From NCBI GenBank assembly GCA_902797705.1, contig CADBTX010000305.1, forward strand, positions 1-5,298: a DNA stretch of 5,298 nt, given 5' to 3'. Within the stretch, counting starts at the first letter, position 1. The number at the start of each line of letters is the position of its first letter. Shown here piece after piece: positions 1 through 5,298 of this stretch. Under the pieces are notes generated by a model, which ran no database searches, was not told the origin of the DNA, and was given only the letters and a program-made list of their open reading frames with translations. The position numbers and the translations under genes are program-made. This stretch comes from an uncultured Lachnospiraceae bacterium. Its GTDB lineage: Bacteria; Bacillota; Clostridia; Lachnospirales; Lachnospiraceae.

Positions 1-99
1 CTCCTCCTTCGGTTCTTCCGCTGTCGTTCCGCCGCAGCCGGAGAGAGCAAAGGCAGCAGCAAATACTATGGCAAGTGTTCTGAATGTTTTCCTTTTCAT
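1..99 (-). CDS. putative lipoprotein, N-terminal 33 residues only (3' part outside window)
   Basis: The ATG at 99 opens a frame that runs off the left edge after 33 codons. The visible peptide is a textbook bacterial lipoprotein signal: basic start (MKRKTFR), hydrophobic core (LAIVFAAAFA), then the lipobox LSGC with the lipidated cysteine at residue 22. It is followed by Gly-Gly-Thr-Thr and an acidic linker (AEEPKEE), as is common for surface lipoproteins of Gram-positive bacteria. A possible ribosome binding site (GAAGGATGG) lies 7 bases upstream. An in-frame stop at 138-136 limits any longer start, and the only alternative in between is a TTG at 117. It begins 48 bases after the solenoid gene's stop codon, in the same direction, so it is probably co-transcribed. 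The signal alone does not reveal function; a solute-binding protein or another envelope component are both possible. Confidence is high that this is a real lipoprotein start, and nil on what the mature protein does. Confidence 0.85.
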   Translation of the reverse strand, partial: MKRKTFRTLAIVFAAAFALSGCGGTTAEEPKEE

Positions 100-106
100 G
101 TCGTGA

Positions 107-115
107 CCATCCTTC
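107..115 (-). promoter_or_regulatory. probable ribosome binding site of the lipoprotein gene
   Basis: GAAGGATGG ends 7 bases before the ATG at 99; the AAGGA core is 10 bases from it. It is a weaker match to the Shine-Dalgarno consensus than the site of the gene before it, but it is the only purine-rich candidate in the 48-base gap. The rest of the gap (116-147) holds a T-run on the coding strand and a CCCGGG palindrome, with no convincing promoter. Confidence 0.6.
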
Positions 116-147
116 AAAAAATTATGACCCGGGTTTCATATATACGA

Positions 148-3100
148 TCAGGAACCGAATACGGATTTTATCCTGTTCATCAGATCATTATCCCTGATCC
201 TGAACCTCTCATATTCCAGGGCACCCTTGTATTCAGCATACGCCCCCTTGTTTTCACTTTCAAGCTTATATTCCTTACCGTTTTCATCCACCCCGAAGAG
301 CTCGTATTTCTCAAAGGGATTATAGATCCTTAAGGACTGGACGTTTCCTGCCCTTTCCCCGTTTATGACAATGCTGTACTCCACCGTCTTTTCATCTATG
401 ACCGAAGCCTCTGCGGAAAGCGATTCATCCCTGGTAAAGTTTCCGGAAACCAGTGCTATGGGATAGGGGGTATCCGGATATTTTTCAGGACTTGTAAGGG
501 TCTTTTGCAACTCTGTTATCCTGCCCTTTACGGGAAGGGGCGCGCTTAAAACCTCACCCTCCGAGAAGTGGGGCCACTCCACATAATCCCCTTCGTCCAG
601 ATCAGAATCCTCGGGGAAGGTAATGGATGTAAGAGGCGTACCGTAGGGAATCCTTTCGGTGGCCACGATCTCCGTTTCATCATTTTCATCAATGGTCATA
701 AATACAACGGGGATCTTCTTAAATCCGTCAGACAGCCGGTTGCCGGACACCAGTTCCTCATAGGTCACAGGCTCCGCAACTCCCGTCATGCTGAAATAAT
801 CTATTCCCGCCACGTCATCATTCACATATCTGTTCTCGGAGATGGCCTCGAGATGCTGCATATGGGTATCCTTCTCCGCATCGACCTGTCCGGCTATGGA
901 TCCGGTCCTGTTATTCATCTCATCAAATACCGGAATGGATGAGCAGCCTGTAACCGTAGTTCCGAAGCCCGCTATGCCGCCTACGTAAGAAGAAGCGGAG
1001 AGATAGGACATGGCTCCCGAATCCTTTATTATGGAGAAGGACTGTCCTGCGATACCTCCTATGTAGCTTCCCTCTTTGGACCGGACGGATCCGAAGCTTT
1101 CGGAACGGGCGACAATACCGTGGGCCATATACCCGACTATTCCGCCGGCACCGTCCTTCTTGCTCTCTATACGTCCGTTGTTCTCACATTCAAGTATTAT
1201 ATTCCTGAGCAGATATTTGTCCGAGAAACCACCGTCCAGATTTCCCGCAGCATTTTCCTCAGGATCCTCGGAATCCGTACACATGGATCCTCCGATACCG
1301 CCTATATCGATATCGCCCATAACGGTGCCGCTGTTCTTGCAGTGATCCACTCTTCCCTGCTCAATGGCTTCGATATCCTCTTCAGAAACGTCCTTTATGA
1401 TCTCATCCGTCTCGCCCTTGGTGAAATCCCCTATCCTGTCAAGCTCATCGGAGATAATGTGAAATACCTTGTTTACCTGATCGTTGACATCGGAAAGATC
1501 CTCAGTGACTATGTCAGAGGTATTGTCACTGTGGTCCGCTATGACAGAAAGGGTATCGCTCATGGCGTCCAGGTTCATCCTGAGAACCTCTCTGGCGTAA
1601 TCAAACTCCTCACCCAGTCTCGGCATGGTGGGTTTAGGCATATCATTTATGTGATCAAAGACCTCATTGGTATCCGCTATGGTCTCATGGAGGGCGTCGG
1701 AAATGTCATCCATCCTGTTGTAGAGCTTCTTCGCATTCTTCTTGGTATCCTTTGCAGCATCCACGGTTTCCGGGATAACTATGGAAAGAATGTCCTTTAC
1801 GGCTTCAAATCTGTCGGGAAGGTTCCTGAGTCTCCTGTCTTTCAGCTCCTCCTTGTCATTCTCCAGTTCCCTCATATCCGAATCCGAAAGACGCTCCGTC
1901 ACATTGGCATCCTTTAAGAGCTTACGTATGCTCTTCGCCGTGTCGTGGAAGCTGTCATTTGCCTCATCCAGATCATCCAGCACTTCGGGCATGGCTTCCG
2001 TCAGATAGTCCACTCTGGCCTGGAGTGAATCCGCCGCATCCCCCATGCTGTTTAAATAATCCTTGCTGGTGGTGGTAAGGGCATCCCCTGCGTTGACGGC
2101 GTTCTTTGCGTAAGCGGAAAGAAGCTCCATGTCATCAGTCATGATATCCGATGAAGCGTGCACATCATCCAGGGATTTCTGCACCAGATCGTGAAGCTCA
2201 TCCACAGCATCCGGAAGGGTCTCCAGATCGTCAAGAGTAAGATAGGGTTCCATCTGCCCGACTATTCCTCCAACGTCCTTACGTCCGTATACATTTCCGC
2301 CGTTTTCACAATATGAGACGAATCCCGCCTGGCGGCCCACTATTCCTCCAACATTGTAGCCGTTATGCTCATAGCCTATGTCTCCGTAGTTTCCGCTCTG
2401 GAAGATGGCTCCCGTGGAATAGCCCGCTACTCCGCCGGTATCCATTCCCTTTAATTTCCTGAAAGTCTCCTCACTGTCCCTGCGATAGCCTCCGGAAAGT
2501 ATGGCAGACATCTTGTCCATGCCGGGGTCCATATCGTCGGACTCCTCCACCCATTCTGTGGTGTTGTTTACGGCTCCGTGATTAAATGAATAGGCCGTGA
2601 CCCCATAGTTTTTCCCGGTAATGCCTCCGGTGAAATACTGTCCCGTGATCTCCGCCTTATTGGAGCAGGCCATGATGGTTCCCGGAACCTCATTTATTCC
2701 GGCTATGCCTCCAGTGATATTCCGGCCGCTTATACTTCCCTCAAAGGTGCAGTCGGAGATGATGCCTTCATTTATCCCGCAGATGCCGCCGGTTATCATG
2801 GAGTTATCGGAAACTGCGACCGAAGCTTTGACCACAAGGTTTCTCACCACGGCTCCCTGCTTTATGTAGCGGAAAAGACCTGAGGTGTAGCCCTCTTTTT
2901 CAAATGATACCCCGCTGATACTGTGTCCCTTTCCGTCAAAGGTTCCAAAGAAAGCAGGTACCGAGACCTCACCGCACTCTGACAGATCTATATCGCTGGT
3001 AAGTATAAAAGTCTTACCCTGTGAATAGGACTCGATCCCCGCATTTTTCGCCATATCGCAGAAGGCGGAGGGTGAATCGATCCTCACCACGCTGTTGCCG

Positions 3101-3309
3101 CTCTCCGGGGAAAATACCTCCTCCTCTGAGTCATCGGAGGAAAGATAATCCTTCTGGATCACTCTGGCCTCACCCGCGCAGATACTGTCCGCATCAAGGA
3201 CATCCCCAAACACAGCCTGAGGACATGTAATATTTACTATAAGAGCTGCCGCGATCAGGGCCGACAGCTTTCCCGTTCTGAAATACCGACCCATATCACT
3301 TATTCTCAT
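148..3309 (-). CDS. exported GLUG-repeat beta-solenoid protein with large helical insert
   Basis: A 1053-residue secreted protein of unknown function. I chose the ATG at 3309 because AGGAG sits 6 bases upstream; ATGs at 3360 and 3345 would overlap the transporter further, and the ATG at 3294 is possible but less well placed. Residues 1-35 look like a Sec signal peptide: basic start, hydrophobic core 15-27, likely cleavage after AVFG (35). Residues about 102-165 are the usual entry to a GLUG solenoid (LTSDIDLS, then FGTFDGKGHSISG). GGIxG-type repeats follow at 173-351, an acidic helical domain at about 352-652, more GGIxG repeats at 653-810, and a C-terminal region of about 240 residues that looks beta-rich. 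Part of that end (IPYGTPLTSITFPED, then EWPHFSEGE) loosely recalls Listeria-Bacteroides-type repeats; this is tentative. There is no LPXTG motif, C-terminal membrane segment, lipobox or recognisable enzyme motif, so cell attachment, if any, must be by other means. GLUG domains are generally adhesive or structural. The overlap with the transporter suggests an extracytoplasmic accessory role (inference). Confidence 0.85.
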   Translation of the reverse strand: MRISDMGRYFRTGKLSALIAAALIVNITCPQAVFGDVLDADSICAGEARVIQKDYLSSDDSEEEVFSPESGNSVVRIDSPSAFCDMAKNAGIESYSQGKTFILTSDIDLSECGEVSVPAFFGTFDGKGHSISGVSFEKEGYTSGLFRYIKQGAVVRNLVVKASVAVSDNSMITGGICGINEGIISDCTFEGSISGRNITGGIAGINEVPGTIMACSNKAEITGQYFTGGITGKNYGVTAYSFNHGAVNNTTEWVEESDDMDPGMDKMSAILSGGYRRDSEETFRKLKGMDTGGVAGYSTGAIFQSGNYGDIGYEHNGYNVGGIVGRQAGFVSYCENGGNVYGRKDVGGIVGQMEPYLTLDDLETLPDAVDELHDLVQKSLDDVHASSDIMTDDMELLSAYAKNAVNAGDALTTTSKDYLNSMGDAADSLQARVDYLTEAMPEVLDDLDEANDSFHDTAKSIRKLLKDANVTERLSDSDMRELENDKEELKDRRLRNLPDRFEAVKDILSIVIPETVDAAKDTKKNAKKLYNRMDDISDALHETIADTNEVFDHINDMPKPTMPRLGEEFDYAREVLRMNLDAMSDTLSVIADHSDNTSDIVTEDLSDVNDQVNKVFHIISDELDRIGDFTKGETDEIIKDVSEEDIEAIEQGRVDHCKNSGTVMGDIDIGGIGGSMCTDSEDPEENAAGNLDGGFSDKYLLRNIILECENNGRIESKKDGAGGIVGYMAHGIVARSESFGSVRSKEGSYIGGIAGQSFSIIKDSGAMSYLSASSYVGGIAGFGTTVTGCSSIPVFDEMNNRTGSIAGQVDAEKDTHMQHLEAISENRYVNDDVAGIDYFSMTGVAEPVTYEELVSGNRLSDGFKKIPVVFMTIDENDETEIVATERIPYGTPLTSITFPEDSDLDEGDYVEWPHFSEGEVLSAPLPVKGRITELQKTLTSPEKYPDTPYPIALVSGNFTRDESLSAEASVIDEKTVEYSIVINGERAGNVQSLRIYNPFEKYELFGVDENGKEYKLESENKGAYAEYKGALEYERFRIRDNDLMNRIKSVFGS
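880..1353 (-). repeat. GLUG-type solenoid repeats, second block (residues 653-810)
   Basis: The pattern resumes at once after the helical insert with DHCKNSGTVMGDIDIGGIGG. Further units start near residues 721, 751, 777 and 802: AGGIVG, GGIAG, GGIAG and a weaker TGSIAG. Cysteines recur at the equivalent strand position (C657, C708, C789). A loop rich in Asp, Glu and Gly (675-700) lengthens one unit. The last unit is degenerate, as is usual where a solenoid ends, and leads into the C-terminal region (811-1053). Confidence 0.78.
1354..2256 (-). other. acidic, mostly helical insert domain (residues about 352-652)
   Basis: About 300 residues with no GGIxG repeat. They are rich in Asp, Glu, Leu, Ile and Ser with heptad-like hydrophobic spacing, as in DAVDELHDLVQKSLDDV and DVNDQVNKVFHIISDELDRI. 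Prolines are few and fall at likely turns: residues 366, 441, 498, 513, and a cluster at 558-563 (MPKPTMP). Long helices are likely at about 367-440, 499-556 and 567-648. Because both ends rejoin the solenoid, the domain should fold back on itself as an antiparallel helical arm. It vaguely resembles coiled-coil stretches of MCP or YhgE/Pip-type proteins, but I cannot assign it to a family; low-complexity similarity could explain that resemblance. Boundaries are approximate. Confidence 0.7.
2257..2793 (-). repeat. GLUG-type solenoid repeats, first block (residues 173-351)
   Basis: Six GGIxG units start near residues 173, 199, 227, 291, 321 and 347: TGGICG, TGGIAG, TGGITG, TGGVAG, GGIVG and GGIVG. 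Between them is a second strand of the form x-x-C-x-N/F-x-G-x-I/V-x-G, for example SDCTFEGSISG, MACSNKAEITG and SYCENGGNVYG. Spacing is about 26-30 residues, except for one loop of about 40 residues (249-289, rich in Asp, Glu and Met) that lengthens the third unit. The DNA copies have diverged, although short stretches such as ACTATTCCTCCAAC on the plus strand recur near 2261 and 2339. The pattern is that of a beta-solenoid with one turn per unit. Confidence 0.8.
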
Positions 3310-3481
3310 CAGTTTCTCCTTTATCCTTAACCCCGTTCTTTTCATCTTCTGCCGGAGCATCTTTTGCTTCCGCTTTATCGTCAGCTTCCGCTTTTTCCTC
3401 CCCGGGTCCCCCCGGCCCGAAGTCCTTCCCGGCCGCCTCTTCTTCCGTCACGGCACCTGCATCGTCCTTTGTTTCCGGATT
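3296..3481 (-). other. charged low-complexity C-terminal tail of the transporter
   Basis: The last 61 residues (about 606-666 of the visible fragment) are almost entirely Glu, Asp, Lys, Ala and Gly, with repeats such as EKAEADDKAEAKDAPAEDEK and a GPGGPGE stretch. This should be disordered and cytoplasmic. The tail also encodes the ribosome binding site and start codon of the next gene, so part of its sequence is under a second constraint. Confidence 0.75.
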
Positions 3482-5298
3482 ATACGTAAGCACCGTTTTT
3501 CCTCCCCCTTCTTCATCTTCCACATGGCTCATCTTTCCGGTGGCGAGAAGGATATTTGCGTCCCCTCTTAGGATTCCCTTCATCTCTCCCACGAAGTGTC
3601 CGCTGATATTACCCTGGACAACGCCGTCTATACGTACTATTCCCGTCTCGTGATTCAGTGTGAGCGGTACCGAAACCTTGAAGGAGGTCTTGTCTATGAT
3701 CTTTTCACCGAGGAGCAGGATCTCCGGAAGCACAAACATTACAAGCAATATGGAGATTATGGTTCCCCGTCCAAGAGCCTGCCCGATACCGCAGATTGAC
3801 GCATCGGAGCTCATGTTTCCTATGAGTATCCCCGCAAGGGCCAGTATGGTACCGGAGGTAATGATGGTGGGGAAGGCGAAATTCATGGTCTCCACTATTG
3901 CATCCTTCTTGGACATCTTATCCTTAAGCTCCAGGAAACGTCCGGAAATAACAATGGCGTAGTCGATATTGGCACCCATCTGGATGGAGCTTACGATAAG
4001 GTACCCCATAAAGAATACGTTCTGATGCTGTATCACAGGGAAAGCGAAATTAAGCCAGATGGCGCCCTGAATTACAAGTATCAGGAGGATAGGCATTCCA
4101 ACGGACATAAAGGTAAACAGGAGAACTGCCAGCACCGCGAGTATCGACACCACGTTTACCACCGTATTGTCCCTGGCGAAGGTATTCTTAAGATCCAGCT
4201 GTGAAGTGGATTCTCCTGCCACCAGGACCCTTCCCTCATAATATCTATGGGCGATATCATGCATCTTCCCAAGGAATTCAAAGGTCTCCTCCCCTTCTTC
4301 GGGAAGATTCAGGTAAACCAGCATTCTGGAATAATTCTCACCCTCCAGCTGATCCCTGGCTATCTGCATCTTGTCATGGGCATCGGTGATATCCTCCATA
4401 ACGTCATCATCCACCGATACATAACCCTTATCTATCTCGTCATAGAGGAACATCATGAGATCGATAAACGGAATGGAATACTCGGAAGAATTAAGTATGT
4501 GTCCGTACTCTTCGTCATCCACCGCATAGGCTGCGTACAGCAGCTCCGCCACTTCGTAATCCATTTCCATAAGCTCCGAGAACTGTCTCGCCGTGAGCTT
4601 GTCCGTCAGCATATATCCGTCCATTGCCTCAGTGCTGGTGAGGGCTGTGATCTTTTCTATCTCCGGGCACTGCTCCAGGTCATGAAGAAGCTTTGCCTCG
4701 GTCTCATAGCTGTCCCTCGGAATGATGAGGGCAGCAAAATTCTCCTTTCCGAAGGTCTCTTCTATCATCTCATCCGCTATCTGAATCTCATTTTTAACAG
4801 GGGTTTCAAGAGTTGAATAGCCGTACACATAGGGGCATTTATTGGACACAAGGAAAGCGCCCACCAGTATTACCATGAATACAGGCGGCACCACGAAGCG
4901 TACAAGGTAAGCGAACTTACCCACAAAGGGAATATCCGGCACGAAATTCTTGTGCTTGGTCTTATCCATGGCATTTCCGAAAAGCATGATAAGTCCCGGC
5001 ATAAGGGTAAATACCGCAAGAAGGGAAAGGAGCACCGCCTTTATAAGGCAGAGCGCCATATCCGGACCTATGCCGTACTGCATGAACATCATCGCTATAA
5101 GACCGCCCATGGTGGTAAGGGAGGAAGAAAAGATCTCGGGGATCGCTTTACTTAAAGCCACGATATCCGCTTCCCTGATGGGAAGCTTCTCATGCTCCTC
5201 CTTATAGCGGTTACAGAAGATGACCGCATAGTCGATGGAGAGTGCCAGCTGCAGCACTACCGTAACGGAATTGGATACAAAGGAAATGGTGCCGAAAA
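3296..5298 (-). CDS. MMPL/RND-family transporter, C-terminal part (5' end outside window)
   Basis: This is a membrane exporter of the MMPL branch of the RND superfamily, proton-driven pumps that usually move lipids or amphiphilic compounds. The frame stays open to the right edge, so 666 residues are visible and the true start lies outside; the GTG at 5257 is internal. Numbering from the first full codon at 5296, the fragment begins in TM4 with the family's Asp-Tyr motif (LSIDYAV, D22-Y23). TM5 and TM6 follow at about 58-106 and TM7 at 131-150. An extracytoplasmic domain of about 225 residues comes next, then TM8-TM12 at about 378-530. The second half carries the matching motif MGANIDYAIV (D445-Y446), so both presumed proton-relay sites are intact. 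After TM12 comes an unusual tail of about 130 residues: a Gly-every-fourth-residue stretch (558-578), then a charged low-complexity end. TM1-3 and the first external domain are missing only because of the window edge. The substrate cannot be told from sequence. Family assignment is confident; operon partnership with the next gene is inferred from a 14-base overlap. Confidence 0.9.
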   Translation of the reverse strand, partial: FGTISFVSNSVTVVLQLALSIDYAVIFCNRYKEEHEKLPIREADIVALSKAIPEIFSSSLTTMGGLIAMMFMQYGIGPDMALCLIKAVLLSLLAVFTLMPGLIMLFGNAMDKTKHKNFVPDIPFVGKFAYLVRFVVPPVFMVILVGAFLVSNKCPYVYGYSTLETPVKNEIQIADEMIEETFGKENFAALIIPRDSYETEAKLLHDLEQCPEIEKITALTSTEAMDGYMLTDKLTARQFSELMEMDYEVAELLYAAYAVDDEEYGHILNSSEYSIPFIDLMMFLYDEIDKGYVSVDDDVMEDITDAHDKMQIARDQLEGENYSRMLVYLNLPEEGEETFEFLGKMHDIAHRYYEGRVLVAGESTSQLDLKNTFARDNTVVNVVSILAVLAVLLFTFMSVGMPILLILVIQGAIWLNFAFPVIQHQNVFFMGYLIVSSIQMGANIDYAIVISGRFLELKDKMSKKDAIVETMNFAFPTIITSGTILALAGILIGNMSSDASICGIGQALGRGTIISILLVMFVLPEILLLGEKIIDKTSFKVSVPLTLNHETGIVRIDGVVQGNISGHFVGEMKGILRGDANILLATGKMSHVEDEEGGGKTVLTYNPETKDDAGAVTEEEAAGKDFGPGGPGEEKAEADDKAEAKDAPAEDEKNGVKDKGETDENK
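3315..3322 (-). promoter_or_regulatory. ribosome binding site deciding the start of the solenoid gene
   Basis: AAAGGAGA lies 6 bases before the ATG at 3309 (AGGAG, then AAACTG). It lies inside the last codons of the transporter, so ribosomes finishing that gene at 3296 are well placed to reinitiate, which suggests translational coupling. This site favours the 3309 start over ATGs at 3360, 3345 and 3294. Confidence 0.85.
3563..3625 (-). repeat. glycine-tetrad repeat in the transporter's cytoplasmic tail
   Basis: Six glycines spaced exactly four residues apart (G558, 562, 566, 570, 574 and 578 of the visible fragment), in GVVQ-GNIS-GHFV-GEMK-GILR-G. The stretch follows TM12 by about 28 residues and is preceded by a beta-like segment (FKVSVPLTLNHETGIVRID). 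By the usual even number of membrane segments in the family it should be cytoplasmic. It is mixed polar and hydrophobic, so it does not look like a membrane helix; a small beta-type fold is more likely. Confidence 0.6.

Noticed and set aside
116..139. Possible rho-independent terminator between the solenoid and lipoprotein genes (CCCGGG palindrome followed by a run of six T on the minus strand)
   Set aside because: The palindrome has no loop, and the only hairpin with a loop has a 4-pair ATGA/TCAT stem. That is too weak for a terminator, and the T-run lies just before the next ribosome binding site.
1120..1917. Long open frame of 265 codons on the plus strand, and several shorter ones
   Set aside because: They lie antisense inside the solenoid and transporter genes, which have clear family features, signal peptide and membrane segments. 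The plus-strand translations show no domain, and I see no ribosome binding site that supports them.
1354..2256. Helical insert as a methyl-accepting chemotaxis or phage tape-measure domain
   Set aside because: It shows only general heptad and Asp/Ser-rich character. I cannot find the conserved signalling hairpin of chemoreceptors, and there is no phage context.
3220..3240. Possible lipobox (VNITC, Cys29) in the solenoid protein's signal peptide
   Set aside because: The residue before the cysteine is Thr and the one at -3 is Asn, neither fitting the lipobox; Pro follows the cysteine. Cleavage after AVFG by signal peptidase I fits better.
3310..3360. Longer start of the solenoid protein at the ATG at 3360
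   Set aside because: It would add 17 charged residues before the signal peptide and overlap the transporter by 65 bases. The strong AGGAG is correctly spaced for 3309 instead.

Overview
All genes in the window lie on the minus strand and read from right to left: (i) the C-terminal two thirds of an MMPL/RND-family membrane transporter that runs off the right edge, (ii) a complete exported protein of about 1053 residues built from GLUG-type beta-solenoid repeats split by a helical insert of about 300 residues, and (iii) the first 33 codons of a lipoprotein that runs off the left edge. The long plus-strand reading frames are antisense shadows of these genes and show no protein-family features. 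No RNA gene, CRISPR array, insertion sequence or convincing terminator was seen.

The organism is probably a Gram-positive Clostridia member, with Lachnospiraceae as the best guess. The reasons are a moderate GC content, frequent ATA, AGA and AGG codons, an AGGAG ribosome binding site, a single-polypeptide MMPL exporter rather than a classical three-part RND system, and GLUG-repeat secreted proteins, which are common in that group. This is inference from style, not from a marker gene.

Layout: 3296-5298 MMPL transporter, ending in a glycine-tetrad element and a charged low-complexity tail; 148-3309 exported solenoid protein, whose start overlaps the transporter stop by 14 bases behind a strong ribosome binding site; 100-147 a 48-base gap with a ribosome binding site but no clear promoter or terminator; 1-99 the lipoprotein start. 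The overlap and short gap suggest one transcript.

Working model (inference): the transporter moves a lipid or amphiphilic molecule across or out of the membrane, while the solenoid protein and the lipoprotein act outside the membrane as partners or accessory factors. The main point of interest is that the helical domain is inserted in register into one turn of the solenoid, leaving the repeat pattern intact on both sides. This gives a beta-solenoid body with a lateral helical arm, encoded directly downstream of an MMPL pump.
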